A DNA stretch of 50,527 nt, taken from Nostoc linckia FACHB-104 (GTDB taxonomy: Bacteria; Cyanobacteriota; Cyanobacteriia; Cyanobacteriales; Nostocaceae). The notes beneath the pieces were generated by a model. It saw only the letters and a list, made by a program, of their open reading frames with translations, did not search any database and was not told the origin of the DNA. The translations under genes and the position numbers were made by a program. Shown one piece after another: positions 16,701 to 24,862 of the stretch. Numbering within the stretch: position 1 is the first letter of the stretch; the number at the start of each line of letters is the position of its first letter. The stretch covers positions 1 through 50,527 of the forward strand of contig NZ_JACJQJ010000061.1 in the NCBI RefSeq assembly GCF_014696615.1, given 5' to 3'.

Positions 16701-18161
16701 GTATTTAATACTAGTAATGCATCGGGTATTTATGTAGATACCGATAAAAGCGGAAGCTGGAATAATACAGATGAATTAGTCGCAGTTGTGAAGAATTTAA
16801 CTCCTGGTAAATTAGTGCTGAGTGGAGATTATTTTCAATACACCGACACACCAAATACAACTGCTTGGCATCCCAGTAAAGATGCTGGATGGGAACTAGT
16901 ATTTAGCGATGAATTTAATGGGACAAGCCTATCTTTAGATAAGTGGAATACACGCTATACTCTGCAAAATTTGTATGGAGGTAGAACCAACCCCTGGAAT
17001 CAAGAATTGCAATACTATGTTGGCGACAATGAAGTCATCAATGGCACAGTTTATGATGGTTTTGAATTTAAGAATGGCATTGTCAATATTGTAGGAAAAA
17101 AAGTTGATAAGCCAATCACTGCATCAATAGGTGAATTTGCCCTTGGTTTTGATGAGGTGAAAACATTTAATTACACCTCTGGAATGCTAAATACTGAAAA
17201 TAAGGCAGCATTCGCCTATGGCTATATGGAAATTAGCGCTAAAGTAGCTAATGGACAAGGGCTTTGGCCAGCCTTCTGGATGTTACCTTCTTCAGGAAAA
17301 TGGCCCCCAGAAATCGACATTATGGAGACAGTAGGTCAAAAAACCGACGCTGTAATTAACTCATTCCACTACTTAGACTCTGAAGGATTAAAGCAAGATA
17401 CGTCATATCAAACATTCACGGGAATTGATTTCTCTAAAGATTTTCACACTTATGGAGTCAAATGGGAAACAGATAAATTAACTTGGTACATCGATCAACA
17501 CGCTGTATTTGAAACTAAAAATAGTATTCCTGATGTACCGATGTATCTGTTAGCCAATCTTGCTATTGGTGGTAAATTCCCAGGCTCTCCAGATGCAACT
17601 ACTCCCGCAATCAACAATTATGAGATTGATTACATTCGTGTTTACCAAGATGCATCTGGTAGTCTGTACGGTGGCTCTAACGATGATGTATTGGAAAAAC
17701 AATTGGGCAGCATTTTTGGGTTAGCAGGAAATGACATTATCAAAGGTGGAATTGGGAATAACACTCTAGATGGTGGCGATGGCAATGATACTTTGATTGG
17801 CGTAAATAGTACAGTTGCTCAACCTGGTGCTGGTGAAGTAGATACCTTAATAGGTGGTGCAGGTCAAGATAAATTCGTCTTAGGTGACAGTACCAAGTTC
17901 TATTATGACAATCGCAATAATTTGGTAACTGGTTTAGGCGGCTATGCTGTTATCAAGGATTTCAATGCAGCCCAAGATACCATGCAGTTGAATGGTAAAG
18001 CCAGTGATTATGTACTTGGCGCAGTATCTTCTCTGAGTGGTACGGGAATTTATCGGGATATTAACGGCGATCGCACTCTCGGTTCCACAGATGAGTTAAT
18101 CGCAGTAGTTCAAGGGGATACAGGATTGAACTTGACGCAGAATTCCTTCCTGTACGTTTAG
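13770..18161 (+). CDS. RTX calcium-binding repeat protein with GH16 glucanase domain
   Basis: A 1463-aa protein. Residues about 15-900 are nonapeptide RTX repeats (GGxGxDxLx type), which bind calcium and form beta-rolls. A terminal RTX module with [15 protein letters not shown] follows (about 911-1030). Residues about 1041-1295 are a GH16 beta-glucanase domain ([11 protein letters not shown] start; [22 protein letters not shown]) with the catalytic EIDIME at E1181, D1183 and E1186. A few more repeats and a second terminal module ([15 protein letters not shown]) end the protein. No N-terminal signal peptide is present; export by type I secretion is expected, but no transporter lies nearby. Likely substrate is a beta-1,3 or mixed-linkage glucan. 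The repeats show a 109-codon super-period. Confidence 0.92.
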   Translation: MAKKTVFLTGNADVWGGWENGIEYEVSAFEGNDKLYGYIGNDTLDGGDGDDQIYSGGGDDILIGGLGNDLLDAGDGNDILDGGIGSDTLMAGNGDDIVFGGDGNDLLNGGFGNDILNGDNDNDVINGGAGYDMISGGMGNDIIDGGDGNDVIYAGEGDDGWIFGGLGADNIDGGIGIDTLDGGEGDDTLAGGDGNDLLMGNNGNDYISGGEGDDRITGGADNDIIWGDGGNDYISGGLGFDTIYGGIGNDNIDGGDGNDVINGGDSDDSWLFGGLGADRIDGELGNDTLDGGEGDDTLTGGDGIDLLMGNNGNDSIAGGIGNDNIEGGIGNDALSGGEGDDRINGGADNDTIWGDLGNDYLSGGLGFDTIFGGMGNDIIDGGDGNDVIAGGDGDDSWLFGGLGNDSIDGGLGADTLDGGDGDDTLAGGDGIDILTGNNGNDAISGGESDDKIYGGADNDTIWGDGGNDYISGGIGNDTINGGIGNDTIDGSDGNDVIAGGDGDDSWLFGGLGADNLDGGLGADTLDGGEGDDTLTGGDGNDLLMGNNGNDLLSGGAGNDLIYGGGGNDTIWTDSGNDVISAGIGNDTIGGGLGSDNIDGGDGNDVIYGGENDDVWLFGGLGADKIDGGIGNDTLDGGEGDDTLLGGDDSDVLRGGNGNDALYGDAGNDNIDGGFGLDTIGGGDGDDKINGGADDDTIWGNAGNDAITGGSGVDNIAGGSGNDIIGGGDGDDKINGGGDDDTIWGEAGNDYLVGCMGNDTIGGGIGNDIIDGSDGNDVISGGDGDDSWLFGGLGADKIDGDLGNDTLDGGEGNDTLTGGEGNDVLIGGNGNDALFGGAGTNVLYGLEGDDTLVGGDSTDILKGGNGNDSMDGSAGNDIIIGAAGNDYLRGGNGSDTLDGAEAAIFSINSIDTFVGGLNADIFVLGDNLKSYYDDEDATTNGVKDYAIIEDFNRFEDVIRLHGSLGEYVVGGISDQFTTVFNTSNASGIYVDTDKSGSWNNTDELVAVVKNLTPGKLVLSGDYFQYTDTPNTTAWHPSKDAGWELVFSDEFNGTSLSLDKWNTRYTLQNLYGGRTNPWNQELQYYVGDNEVINGTVYDGFEFKNGIVNIVGKKVDKPITASIGEFALGFDEVKTFNYTSGMLNTENKAAFAYGYMEISAKVANGQGLWPAFWMLPSSGKWPPEIDIMETVGQKTDAVINSFHYLDSEGLKQDTSYQTFTGIDFSKDFHTYGVKWETDKLTWYIDQHAVFETKNSIPDVPMYLLANLAIGGKFPGSPDATTPAINNYEIDYIRVYQDASGSLYGGSNDDVLEKQLGSIFGLAGNDIIKGGIGNNTLDGGDGNDTLIGVNSTVAQPGAGEVDTLIGGAGQDKFVLGDSTKFYYDNRNNLVTGLGGYAVIKDFNAAQDTMQLNGKASDYVLGAVSSLSGTGIYRDINGDRTLGSTDELIAVVQGDTGLNLTQNSFLYV

Positions 18162-18162
18162 G

Positions 18163-18235
18163 TTGGGGAAGGGGGAATGGGGAATGGGGAATGGGTAATT
18201 GTTATTTCTCCCTCATCTCCCTCATCCCCCTCACC
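18163..18235. repeat. short tandem heptamers and CCCTCAT units
   Basis: ggggaat/gggtaat heptamers followed by ccctcat-type units directly after the RTX stop codon. Confidence 0.7.
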
Positions 18236-18384
18236 TTTTTTCTAGCTGTTGGTGTAGGCAAGGTGATGGTATTAATTTAAGCTGATTAAGGCGATCGCTC
18301 TTTTAAAAATGTAAATCGTGAACATCTGACCGACAAAGAGCGACAATTATCTTGCTTTTGTTAATGTCTCATCAATATATAACA

Positions 18385-19416
18385 ATGAAGTTCAGCGAAA
18401 TTATTAACCGATTTGGTGATATTGTTACTGACCACAGCCTCAACAGCAACCCTAACAGCGATCCAGAGATTTCAGGGTTAGCATCTATTGATGAAGCGAC
18501 TAGTAGCACTCTCAGCTATGTAGAAGGGCCGAAATTTTTTTCTTGGGTGGGTAAAACTAATGCTGGTGCGTTAATTTTACCTGAGGAAAAAACATTACAG
18601 ACGCAAGCACAAGAACGGAATATTGTTTGGGTCGCCACCAAAGAACCGCGCTTGTTATTTGCCAAAGCGATCGCACTTTATTATCAACCATACCGCCCCA
18701 GCCCGGAAATTCATCCCACAGCGGTAATTGATCCTACCGCCGAAATTGGTAGTGATGTTTATATTGGCCCCCATGTAGTCATTCAGGAACGAGTAAAAAT
18801 TGGCAATGGTGCGATTATTCACCCGAATGTCGTCATTTATCCCGATGTCACTATTGGCGATCGCACTACCTTACACGCTAACTGTACCATCCACGAACGC
18901 AGCCAAATTGGTGCGGACTGTTTTATACATAGCGGTGTCGTCATTGGTGCTGAAGGTTTCGGCTATGTACCTACACGTACAGGGTGGGTAAAAATGCAAC
19001 AATCCGGCTACACTGTTTTAGAAGACCGTGTAGAAGTTGGTTCTAACAGTGCCATTGACCGCCCTGCGGTGGGAGAAACAAGGATAGGTCACGATACAAT
19101 TATTGACAACTTAGTGCAAATTGGTCACGGTTGCAAAATTGGCTTTGGTTGTGCGATCGCCGGACAAGCTGGAATGGCTGGCGGCGTACAAGTTGGTAAT
19201 CGCGTCATCCTAGCTGGACAAACTGGAATTGCTAATCAAGTCAAAATCGGTGATGGTGCGATCGCATCCGCGCAAGCAGGAGTTCATAATGATGTTGCAC
19301 CAGGAGAAATTGTCTCTGGTACTCCCGCTATTCCCCACAAACTATATCTCAAGGTATGTGCGATTTATAATCGGCTACCAGAAATGTATAAAGCACTGAA
19401 GCAATTTCAACGTTAA
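18385..19416 (+). CDS. lpxD: UDP-3-O-acylglucosamine N-acyltransferase LpxD
   Basis: LpxD adds the N-linked 3-hydroxyacyl chain in lipid A synthesis, using acyl-ACP in the cytoplasm. The 343-aa protein from ATG 18385 (MKFSEIINRFG) has the small N-terminal uridine-binding domain (about 1-100, including DPEISGLASIDEA). A left-handed beta-helix of hexapeptide repeats follows (about 105-320: IHPTAVIDPTAEIGSDVYIG, DNLVQIGHGCKIG), and a C-terminal helix (YNRLPEMYKALKQF). The catalytic His is expected in QIGHGC. An upstream TTG (18352) would add 11 non-conserved residues; I reject it. Cyanobacteria often carry more than one lpxD, and no lpxA, lpxC or fabZ is adjacent, so this may be a stand-alone copy. 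Confidence 0.92.
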   Translation: MKFSEIINRFGDIVTDHSLNSNPNSDPEISGLASIDEATSSTLSYVEGPKFFSWVGKTNAGALILPEEKTLQTQAQERNIVWVATKEPRLLFAKAIALYYQPYRPSPEIHPTAVIDPTAEIGSDVYIGPHVVIQERVKIGNGAIIHPNVVIYPDVTIGDRTTLHANCTIHERSQIGADCFIHSGVVIGAEGFGYVPTRTGWVKMQQSGYTVLEDRVEVGSNSAIDRPAVGETRIGHDTIIDNLVQIGHGCKIGFGCAIAGQAGMAGGVQVGNRVILAGQTGIANQVKIGDGAIASAQAGVHNDVAPGEIVSGTPAIPHKLYLKVCAIYNRLPEMYKALKQFQR

Positions 19417-19463
19417 GAAAAAAAATAATACCAATTTTGAAATACTATTATGACAAATTGGTA

Positions 19464-19490
19464 GGGGCACAGCACTGCTGTGCCTTTATT
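19464..19490 (+). terminator. hairpin after lpxD, possible terminator
   Basis: Stem ggcacagca/tgctgtgcc with a one-base centre, followed by tttattta. The same ggcacagcactgctgtgcc string is a widespread cyanobacterial repeat, so its role as a terminator is uncertain. Confidence 0.5.
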
Positions 19491-19632
19491 TATCGCTTTT
19501 CCGAGGCTTTTTGCTTTATTTACGAATATCCAATGTTGACTCTCGATACAAACTAGTCATTGCAAGTGATGCGATCGCAACGACTGTAAATAGTTTTGCA
19601 CCTGTGGACGGCTCACAGTAGGAAAATCTTCT

Positions 19633-19744
19633 AAGCTAATGCGCGTCTCAATTGCATAACTACTAATATGGGCTGTTAACTGTTGGCTGTTAACGGTCAA
19701 CAGCCCTCACGATGGATTGTGCTACTTAAAAGCAGAATAGCTTA
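19633..19744. repeat. dispersed ~110-bp repeat, copy A (inverted with copy B)
   Basis: Reads aagctaatgcgcgtctcaa, attgcata, ggctgttaac, caacagccctcac, atggattgtgc and acttaaaagcagaatagctta in order. The reverse complement of 30525-30631 shows the same blocks in the same order with few differences. The centre (ggctgttaac ... gtcaacagcc) is itself palindromic. Confidence 0.8.
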
Positions 19745-20127
19745 AAAAATCATTGAGGCGATCGCATCTTCCTTATCTCATCGCCTTTTCTCTCTAAATA
19801 ACCAAACAAAAATCATCCTGTGCAAAAATAGCTTGAAAATCACTGCCAATCACTTTTCAAATAACCTATTAAGCTTTTGTCTACAAATCATTTCTTAGAC
19901 ACAACTTGCTACGATTCGCTTAAGCGATATGATGCAATAGTAAAACGTTTGCTTATGGACTTTAAGTAATATTATTTATTCCCAAAGATAGAGCAAAAAA
20001 AGATGATATGAAAACAGTTTAATATACCTTAGGTATTATATAAGTCATGCTTAAAGCATGAAGTTATTCCGGACTAATCTATAGATAATATAGAGACATC
20101 ATCAATGAAAAAGTGGTAGTTACGGCT

Positions 20128-20325
20128 ATGTTTAACATTGGGGACTATGTGTTAAATCAAAAAACTGGACATCTAGGCAAAGTCATTGGTTATGGGCATC
20201 AAATCATGAATAATGTCTATACCACAACTCTAAAAGTCCTGGTAGATGAAGCTAAGAACTCACAAAGAAAAGAATTAGTAGTAGAAGATATAATTTCTGA
20301 ATGGACTGGTTCTTCACCAGCCTGA
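20128..20325 (+). CDS. conserved small hypothetical protein, 65 aa
   Basis: From ATG 20128 the protein reads MFNIGDYVLNQKTGHLGKVIGYGHQ and ends EDIISEWTGSSPA. The pattern (GDYVLNQKTGHLGKVIGYG, then LKVLV) suggests a small SH3-like barrel. A GTG at 20113 would add five residues, and the data do not decide between them. I recall similar short proteins in filamentous cyanobacteria but no function. It stands alone, 230 bases before the next small gene, with an AT-rich palindromic region upstream. Confidence 0.6.
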   Translation: MFNIGDYVLNQKTGHLGKVIGYGHQIMNNVYTTTLKVLVDEAKNSQRKELVVEDIISEWTGSSPA

Positions 20326-20557
20326 AGTTTCAGTCTCTACATTACCCAGATGTGTCAAACAAAAAAATGGCTTGCTTGTAGATAGAATACCGAAATGATG
20401 ACAACAAAGTAGCAGGCGAAAGCAAAGACAATATTGGATGAAGTTCAGAATAGATGAGGGGTGCGAGTTCCTATCAGCATAATTGCCTTTTGCCTCTACT
20501 TTGATTTATTAACGGTGTACAGTTCAGTCAGCAACAAAAGAAACAAGGTAACTATTT

Positions 20558-20761
20558 ATGGTGCGAGATTTAATGCTTTGTTTGCAAGAGGTTGCTTCGG
20601 AGTTGGTATGTAAAAAATATCGCCTCACTCAACAGGTTGCTGAATGTTTTGTAAATCCGCCCTGTGGATGTATTAACCCAGGTAAGGAACTTGAGTGTGA
20701 GGAATGTTCGCATTTAGAGTCTTGTTTGTCTAATTTAAAATCTCAGGGATATTATAAGTAA
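20558..20761 (+). CDS. small cysteine-rich hypothetical protein, 67 aa
   Basis: Eight cysteines in 67 residues: C8, C18, C30, C36, C38, C47, C50, C56. The CGC and CEEC pairs within NPPCGCINPGKELECEECSH look like a metal- or Fe-S-binding cluster. The helical N-terminus (RDLMLCLQEVASELVCKKY) may dimerise. The start ATG follows aaacaaggtaactattt with a fair ribosome site (aagg). I do not recognise the family. Composition and lone position suggest a small redox or zinc protein, but this is inference. Confidence 0.6.
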   Translation: MVRDLMLCLQEVASELVCKKYRLTQQVAECFVNPPCGCINPGKELECEECSHLESCLSNLKSQGYYK

Positions 20762-20843
20762 TATTTTGTTTAACTTTAAATAATATTAAGTAATTACGCA
20801 GAGAGTGTGCCTCTAATTTATAGAGACGTTAATAAGCGCTAGT

Positions 20844-21617
20844 TTAAGCCAATAAACTCGCAGAGTTACTATCTAAAAATAATGTAGCCTGTGTTTGTTG
20901 GCGCAGAATCGAGGCAGGGCATTTTGTATTAATTGGCCCGTGTAAGATATCCTTGACGATATTTGCTTTACGCCTATCTGGTGCAAGGCAGATAATTTTT
21001 TTAGCTGTACAAATCATTGGTAAGGTGACAGTAAATGCATATTGTGGTACATTTTCCAAACTAGGAAACTGACCAGTATTTACTTGTTGTTGCCGATTGA
21101 TAGCATCTAGTTTTACTAGTTTGACTCTGTAAGGGTCTTGAAAATCTGCTACATAAGGGTCGTTAAAAGCCAAATGTCCATTTTCGCCAACACCAAGACA
21201 GCATAAGTCAATTGGCTGCGCTTGCAGCAGTTTACTATAGCGATCGCACTCTGCTAATGGTTGCAATGCATCACCTTCAATATAGTGAAATTGCTTAGGG
21301 TTGACTCGCTGTTCTACACGTTCTCGCAGATAGCGCCGAAAACTAGCAGCATGATCACTAGAAATTCCTAAATATTCATCTAAATGAAATAGAATAATTC
21401 GCGACCAATCTACACCACCCAAGACAATTAATGCATCAAGAAATTTTAGTTGAGAATTTCCAGTTGCTAACAATACAGCAGCGGTATCTTTGTGCTGAAG
21501 AACGTTCTGTAGATATTGTTGGGTAATTGCTGCAACATCTGGTGCCATCTCGGCTTCACTGTTGTAAATTTGCACCGTCAACTCATCAACGCGAAAACTT
21601 TTTGTGGCGGCTAGCAT
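20844..21617 (-). CDS. nagB: glucosamine-6-phosphate deaminase
   Basis: NagB converts glucosamine 6-phosphate to fructose 6-phosphate and ammonia in amino-sugar breakdown. The 257-aa protein shows the phosphate loop LATGNSQLKFL (50-60), the active-site segment FHLDEYLG with D80 and E81, and the signature LGVGENGHLAFNDP (141-154) with the catalytic His148. C-terminal elements (TVTLPMICTAKKIICLAPDRRKA) also match the NagB/6-phosphogluconolactonase fold. SHLDEY and GENGH favour NagB over Pgl. It is a single gene followed by about 100 bases before a convergent neighbour; no nagA is nearby. Confidence 0.9.
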   Translation of the reverse strand: MLAATKSFRVDELTVQIYNSEAEMAPDVAAITQQYLQNVLQHKDTAAVLLATGNSQLKFLDALIVLGGVDWSRIILFHLDEYLGISSDHAASFRRYLRERVEQRVNPKQFHYIEGDALQPLAECDRYSKLLQAQPIDLCCLGVGENGHLAFNDPYVADFQDPYRVKLVKLDAINRQQQVNTGQFPSLENVPQYAFTVTLPMICTAKKIICLAPDRRKANIVKDILHGPINTKCPASILRQQTQATLFLDSNSASLLA

Positions 21618-21723
21618 TTGGTTATACAGATAGCGATGAATATAGATATAACCTATTCACTTTAGTAAGGATCTGAGGTTTTAACAACCCCCAAATAATT
21701 GAGGCAATTAATACACTTATTAG

Positions 21724-22038
21724 CTAGCTAAAGTTACTAACATTTTTTAATAAACTAGATGCAATTTCTTCCCATTCCTGGTTTAACCCACCAGCAAATT
21801 CTGGCTGATTGCTGCGTCGATACCAGTAGTGTGCATTGCTCAAATCGCCTTCTTTACGATGTAAATAAGCATGAACCCAAGCACTATCATTATCGCTGGC
21901 ATTTTGCACTATTTCATGAGCTTTGTCCCAGTCACCTTTTTTGTCATAAAACAGTGCTTGTAACGCTTTTGATAGGTTTTCCGGACATAAGCGCTGTTGT
22001 GCAATTAACTCTTGAAATTCAGCTAGATTCACCACCAC
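21724..22038 (-). CDS. small helical hypothetical protein, TPR-like
   Basis: A 104-aa protein, all helical by composition. The middle, ALFYDKKGDWDKAHEIVQNA and HAYLHRKEGDLSNAHYWYRRS, reads like one and a half TPR or Sel1 hairpins (GDWDKAHEIVQ, GDLSNAHYWYRR). The family is familiar from cyanobacteria and proteobacteria as an uncharacterised protein. Start MVVNLAEFQELI. It lies between nagB and a secreted protein gene on the same strand, with a hairpin repeat (22109-22142) upstream, so it is probably transcribed alone. Confidence 0.65.
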   Translation of the reverse strand: MVVNLAEFQELIAQQRLCPENLSKALQALFYDKKGDWDKAHEIVQNASDNDSAWVHAYLHRKEGDLSNAHYWYRRSNQPEFAGGLNQEWEEIASSLLKNVSNFS

Positions 22039-22108
22039 TCAGTAAAACAGTATTAACTCTCTGTTTTAAGAATAGGGTAAATCAGTTTATAGCCAGTCAA
22101 ACTTAAGG

Positions 22109-22142
22109 TGGGCATTTGTAAAATTTCCTAGTGCCCACCCTA
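22109..22142. repeat. interspersed hairpin (GTGGGCA arms)
   Basis: Arms gtgggca and tgcccac around about 17 bases. It resembles the intergenic palindromes elsewhere in the window and lacks a clear T run. Confidence 0.5.
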
Positions 22143-22165
22143 CAATAATTACTAACTTTTGGCGG

Positions 22166-22717
22166 CTAAATGCGACTGTCTGACTTCGGCTTCTTCAAGG
22201 GGACAATTTCAAACTCAAAAGATGCAATTAAACGATCCTCAATATAGACCTGTATCTTATGTTTACCATCTGGATCTCCAGGTGCGATCGTCCAAAAGTT
22301 TTGAATCATACCATCGGTAGTTGTTTGCGTGCGCTTTGTCACTGCTTCTTTGCCATCAGGAGAAATTGCCAGGTCTTGCCCAGTATCTACACCCCAGGTT
22401 TCTGGACGTTTTGGCAATCGCAGGATTTCTCGCCATGTCACTGCACCCTTGTAGTCTTTGAGTTGAATTTGCCAGCCGTATTTGCTCCCCTCTTGCAGGG
22501 GCACTCTAAAGGTGGGGATAAAGGTAACTTTACCCTGGGAGCCAACGCGTTGTACCCCAAAATCAGCCTTATTCACAATAATTGGTTGACTATCTTTTTT
22601 TTGAGCTTCCCTTTGTGAAGCAGCCGCTACAGGTTTAATTGGTTCAGCAGCTATAACCCCAGTTGTTAACCAAGAAGAAGTTAGTACAACAGTAACAGCC
22701 CAAATTCTCATCAACAT
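22166..22717 (-). CDS. secreted hypothetical protein
   Basis: 183 aa with a signal peptide (MRIWAVTVVLTSSWLTTGVIA, cleavage likely after VIAA near residue 24). The mature part is beta-rich: PIIVNKADFGVQRVGSQGKV, FIPTFRVPLQEGSKYGWQIQ, RLPKRPETWG, and a C-terminal IQVYIEDRLIASFEFEIVP. The final strands and the pattern of strand-turn repeats suggest an Ig-like periplasmic domain. I do not know a function. It is preceded by 120 bases of AT-rich spacer and not clearly in an operon. Confidence 0.6.
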   Translation of the reverse strand: MLMRIWAVTVVLTSSWLTTGVIAAEPIKPVAAASQREAQKKDSQPIIVNKADFGVQRVGSQGKVTFIPTFRVPLQEGSKYGWQIQLKDYKGAVTWREILRLPKRPETWGVDTGQDLAISPDGKEAVTKRTQTTTDGMIQNFWTIAPGDPDGKHKIQVYIEDRLIASFEFEIVPLKKPKSDSRI

Positions 22718-22837
22718 AATTTTTTGGTCGGATCTTTTGGTACTTATTCAAGTCTTCTAGTCTATCTTCCGGTTGAGGTTGCTAATAATTAAACTGATTT
22801 ATTTTTATTTTAAAATCTCTAAAAATCAAGCAAAAAG

Positions 22838-23437
22838 TTAAATTTTAAACACTAAGTAGACAAGGTAAAAATAAGTTTCTCGTATAAGAAACTGCATCTG
22901 ACTAGAAAAACTGCGGTAGCGAGTTGTTGGTGTAGGTGATGGATAAGCATCCATGCCTAAATTGCGTGCCATAAGTACTGCACGTTTCATGTGCAATGGA
23001 TCGCTGACAATGAGAAATTTATTTAATTGATAAATAGATGCTACTAACTGAGCATTTTTGAGATTCTGGGAAGTAGTTCTAGATTCAGTTTCCGTGAGAA
23101 TATCAGTTACTTTTACTTTGTTTGCCAAAGCATATTTTTTGCCAACTATAGCTTCAGCAGGTTCATTAATTTCACCCACTCCACCAGTAAAAATTAACTT
23201 GTTAACATTCTGATTTTTATACAAATTAATTGCATGATTAATGCGTTCTCGAAAAACTGGTGAGGGTTCTTCTCCCCAAACTGCTGCCCCTAAAATAATA
23301 GCTGCATCTGCTTTTGTCTCAGTAATTTTATTACCGTACAAATAAATACTTGTAGCTGTAGATGTTATTGCTAGTAATAGGGCAGATAAAAAACTGAGTA
23401 AAATTAGCTTCACCCATCGAGGTTTAATTTTTGGCAT
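22838..23437 (-). CDS. YdcF/SanA-like DUF218 membrane protein
   Basis: A 199-aa protein (from ATG 23437, MPKIKPRWVKLI) with one N-terminal membrane anchor (about 8-32) and a DUF218 domain. Visible motifs are ADAAIILGAAVWG, RINHAINLYKNQNVNKLIFTGG, then E-rich TETESRTTSQN and FLIVSDPLHMKRAVLMARNLG. SanA and YdcF relatives are linked to envelope integrity in E. coli; the biochemical role is unsettled. An upstream ATG would add 19 residues (MVIGKIPNTEYQMTNSKYK), but these come from the heptamer-repeat region 23482-23520 and its edge, so I prefer the shorter start. Confidence 0.75.
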   Translation of the reverse strand: MPKIKPRWVKLILLSFLSALLLAITSTATSIYLYGNKITETKADAAIILGAAVWGEEPSPVFRERINHAINLYKNQNVNKLIFTGGVGEINEPAEAIVGKKYALANKVKVTDILTETESRTTSQNLKNAQLVASIYQLNKFLIVSDPLHMKRAVLMARNLGMDAYPSPTPTTRYRSFSSQMQFLIRETYFYLVYLVFKI

Positions 23438-23481
23438 TTTATATTTGCTGTTGGTCATTTGGTATTCGGTGTTAGGAATTT

Positions 23482-23520
23482 TCCCAATTACCAATTACCC
23501 ATTACCAATGACCAATTCCC
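23482..23520. repeat. short tandem heptamer repeats (CCAATTA type)
   Basis: Five to six imperfect heptamers (caattac, ccattac, caatgac) between the DUF218 and VOC genes. Confidence 0.7.
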
Positions 23521-23522
23521 GA

Positions 23523-24551
23523 TCAATTCTCTACCAAAGTCCAGAAGTAGCCATCAGGCGCAGTGAACGAGAAACTCATCTCGCCAAATTCATTGGTGAC
23601 GATGTTAGTGATATTTTGGGCTGAACTGTCGCGAATGCGATCGCAATATGCCTGTATTCCCCGCACTCGGTAGGTATATAATGACATCCCTAGGCTACCA
23701 GGTTGTGCAGCCTCAAACCGCGATTCTAAATTCATGGAATCTGGGAATCGAATAATGTAAAGCCTACCACTGCGTGCAGCTAGGAAGTCAGATACTGAAG
23801 AACGTGGATCGTCAAAGGCGGTAACAATAAACTTTTCCCCAGGGTTAAGGTCAAATAAATCTCGACCTGCTGGAGAAGATTCGTAACTAGTCTCGACATC
23901 GTCACGCACTCGCAGCAATCCCAAAACATCTTCGTAAAATTTCAGAATTTCCTTGCTATCATCCTGAACAATTAACCCCATGTGGGTGAATTGACTAGTC
24001 TTAAATGCTGAATTTTGGTTAATTTGCCCGTAATTTGGTAGGGTATAGCCAAACCTTTGAAATAAAACTTGTCGAGTTAAGGGTTGCAATAACAGCATTT
24101 CTCGCACGCCAACAGCCGGATCGATAAAAGGACGGCTTTTTCTATCTTTGTTGTAGATAATTTCCCAGTAAGGATTACTGTACCTGATATCCCAACCTGC
24201 GGCTTTTGCTTGCTCTGCATGATTTAAGATAGTTAAGGCATCAGCAGTTAAGGTAGTAGCCCAACGATTTCCCTTAACTTTCATTGAACTGATTCCCAAG
24301 CCCTGATTGGTAGGATTTTGCCAAACCATTAACCGAATTAATCCATGATCCGCGTCTTGGTGATAAAGACGAATTGATTTTAAAGACGAATTTACACCAT
24401 ATAATTGTTGGGCAAAATCGGCTGTAAATTCACCTATTTGCCCTATGCGATAACCAAACTGTTCCCAATATTGAATCGCAGAAATTGGTTCGGGAACTCC
24501 AATGCATACTTCATAAATACCCTGAATTGTATTATCTTGAGCCTGAGTCAT
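23523..24551 (-). CDS. VOC-superfamily (glyoxalase-like) two-domain protein
   Basis: 342 aa with two vicinal-oxygen-chelate modules. The N-terminal one (about 8-150) begins IQGIYEVCIGVPEPISAIQYWEQFGYRIG. The C-terminal one (about 185-340) contains FTHMGLIVQDDSKEILKFYEDVLGLLRVRD and ends with the typical SFTAPDGYFWTLVE. The family includes glyoxalases, ring-cleavage dioxygenases and resistance proteins. Probable metal-ligand positions are H189 (THMGL) in the second module and its C-terminal Glu; I see no specific substrate signature. Start MTQAQDNTIQG. It lies downstream of the monooxygenase/SDR pair but 300 bases apart with a palindromic repeat between, so it is probably a separate unit. Confidence 0.75.
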   Translation of the reverse strand: MTQAQDNTIQGIYEVCIGVPEPISAIQYWEQFGYRIGQIGEFTADFAQQLYGVNSSLKSIRLYHQDADHGLIRLMVWQNPTNQGLGISSMKVKGNRWATTLTADALTILNHAEQAKAAGWDIRYSNPYWEIIYNKDRKSRPFIDPAVGVREMLLLQPLTRQVLFQRFGYTLPNYGQINQNSAFKTSQFTHMGLIVQDDSKEILKFYEDVLGLLRVRDDVETSYESSPAGRDLFDLNPGEKFIVTAFDDPRSSVSDFLAARSGRLYIIRFPDSMNLESRFEAAQPGSLGMSLYTYRVRGIQAYCDRIRDSSAQNITNIVTNEFGEMSFSFTAPDGYFWTLVEN

Positions 24552-24862
24552 AATAATTTTGAATATTATATTTTGGTTGTTGTATTTACCAATTTAGTAA
24601 GATACTAATTTGGCAATGATTAACTTGAAAAAAACTTCCAGGAAATCCAAATTATCAAATTTAAACGTAGGGTGTGTTGTCGCCCAACGCAACGCACCGA
24701 TGCATAATCGAAAATACAAGGTGCGTTAGCCTACGGCATAACACACCCTACCTAAAATGTATATTTTTAATATACATTGAAATATTATCTCTGCCTGATA
24801 AAATTTTTCTTACCCTGTTCCCTTACTTACACTGCAATCAAATACTTTTCTGGTTAATTTTA
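24552..24862. other. gene-free region, 0.3 kb, with palindrome
   Basis: Between the monooxygenase and VOC genes. The only clear structure is the palindromic element 24667-24751. Confidence 0.5.
24667..24751. repeat. 85-bp palindromic element (GTAGGGTGTGTT arms)
   Basis: Perfect 12-base terminal inverted repeats: gtagggtgtgtt (24667-24678) and aacacaccctac (24740-24751). Partly complementary inner segments (caacgcac / gtgcgtt) would let it fold into one long hairpin, as in a small non-autonomous (MITE-like) element. Confidence 0.75.

Larger units (their letters stand above)
19417..20127. other. gene-free region, 0.7 kb
   Basis: Contains the hairpin after lpxD (19464-19490) and copy A of a ~110-bp dispersed repeat (19633-19744). 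An AT-rich promoter region lies before the small gene at 20128, with half-palindromes ataccttaggtat (about 20025-20037) and atgcttaaagcat. No further ORF. Confidence 0.5.

Noticed and set aside
13770-18161. RTX protein as a toxin
   Set aside because: The only catalytic domain seen is GH16; no cytotoxin or adhesin signature.
20113-20761. Toxin-antitoxin pair formed by the two small genes
   Set aside because: They are 230 bases apart, with no overlap and no toxin or antitoxin motifs.
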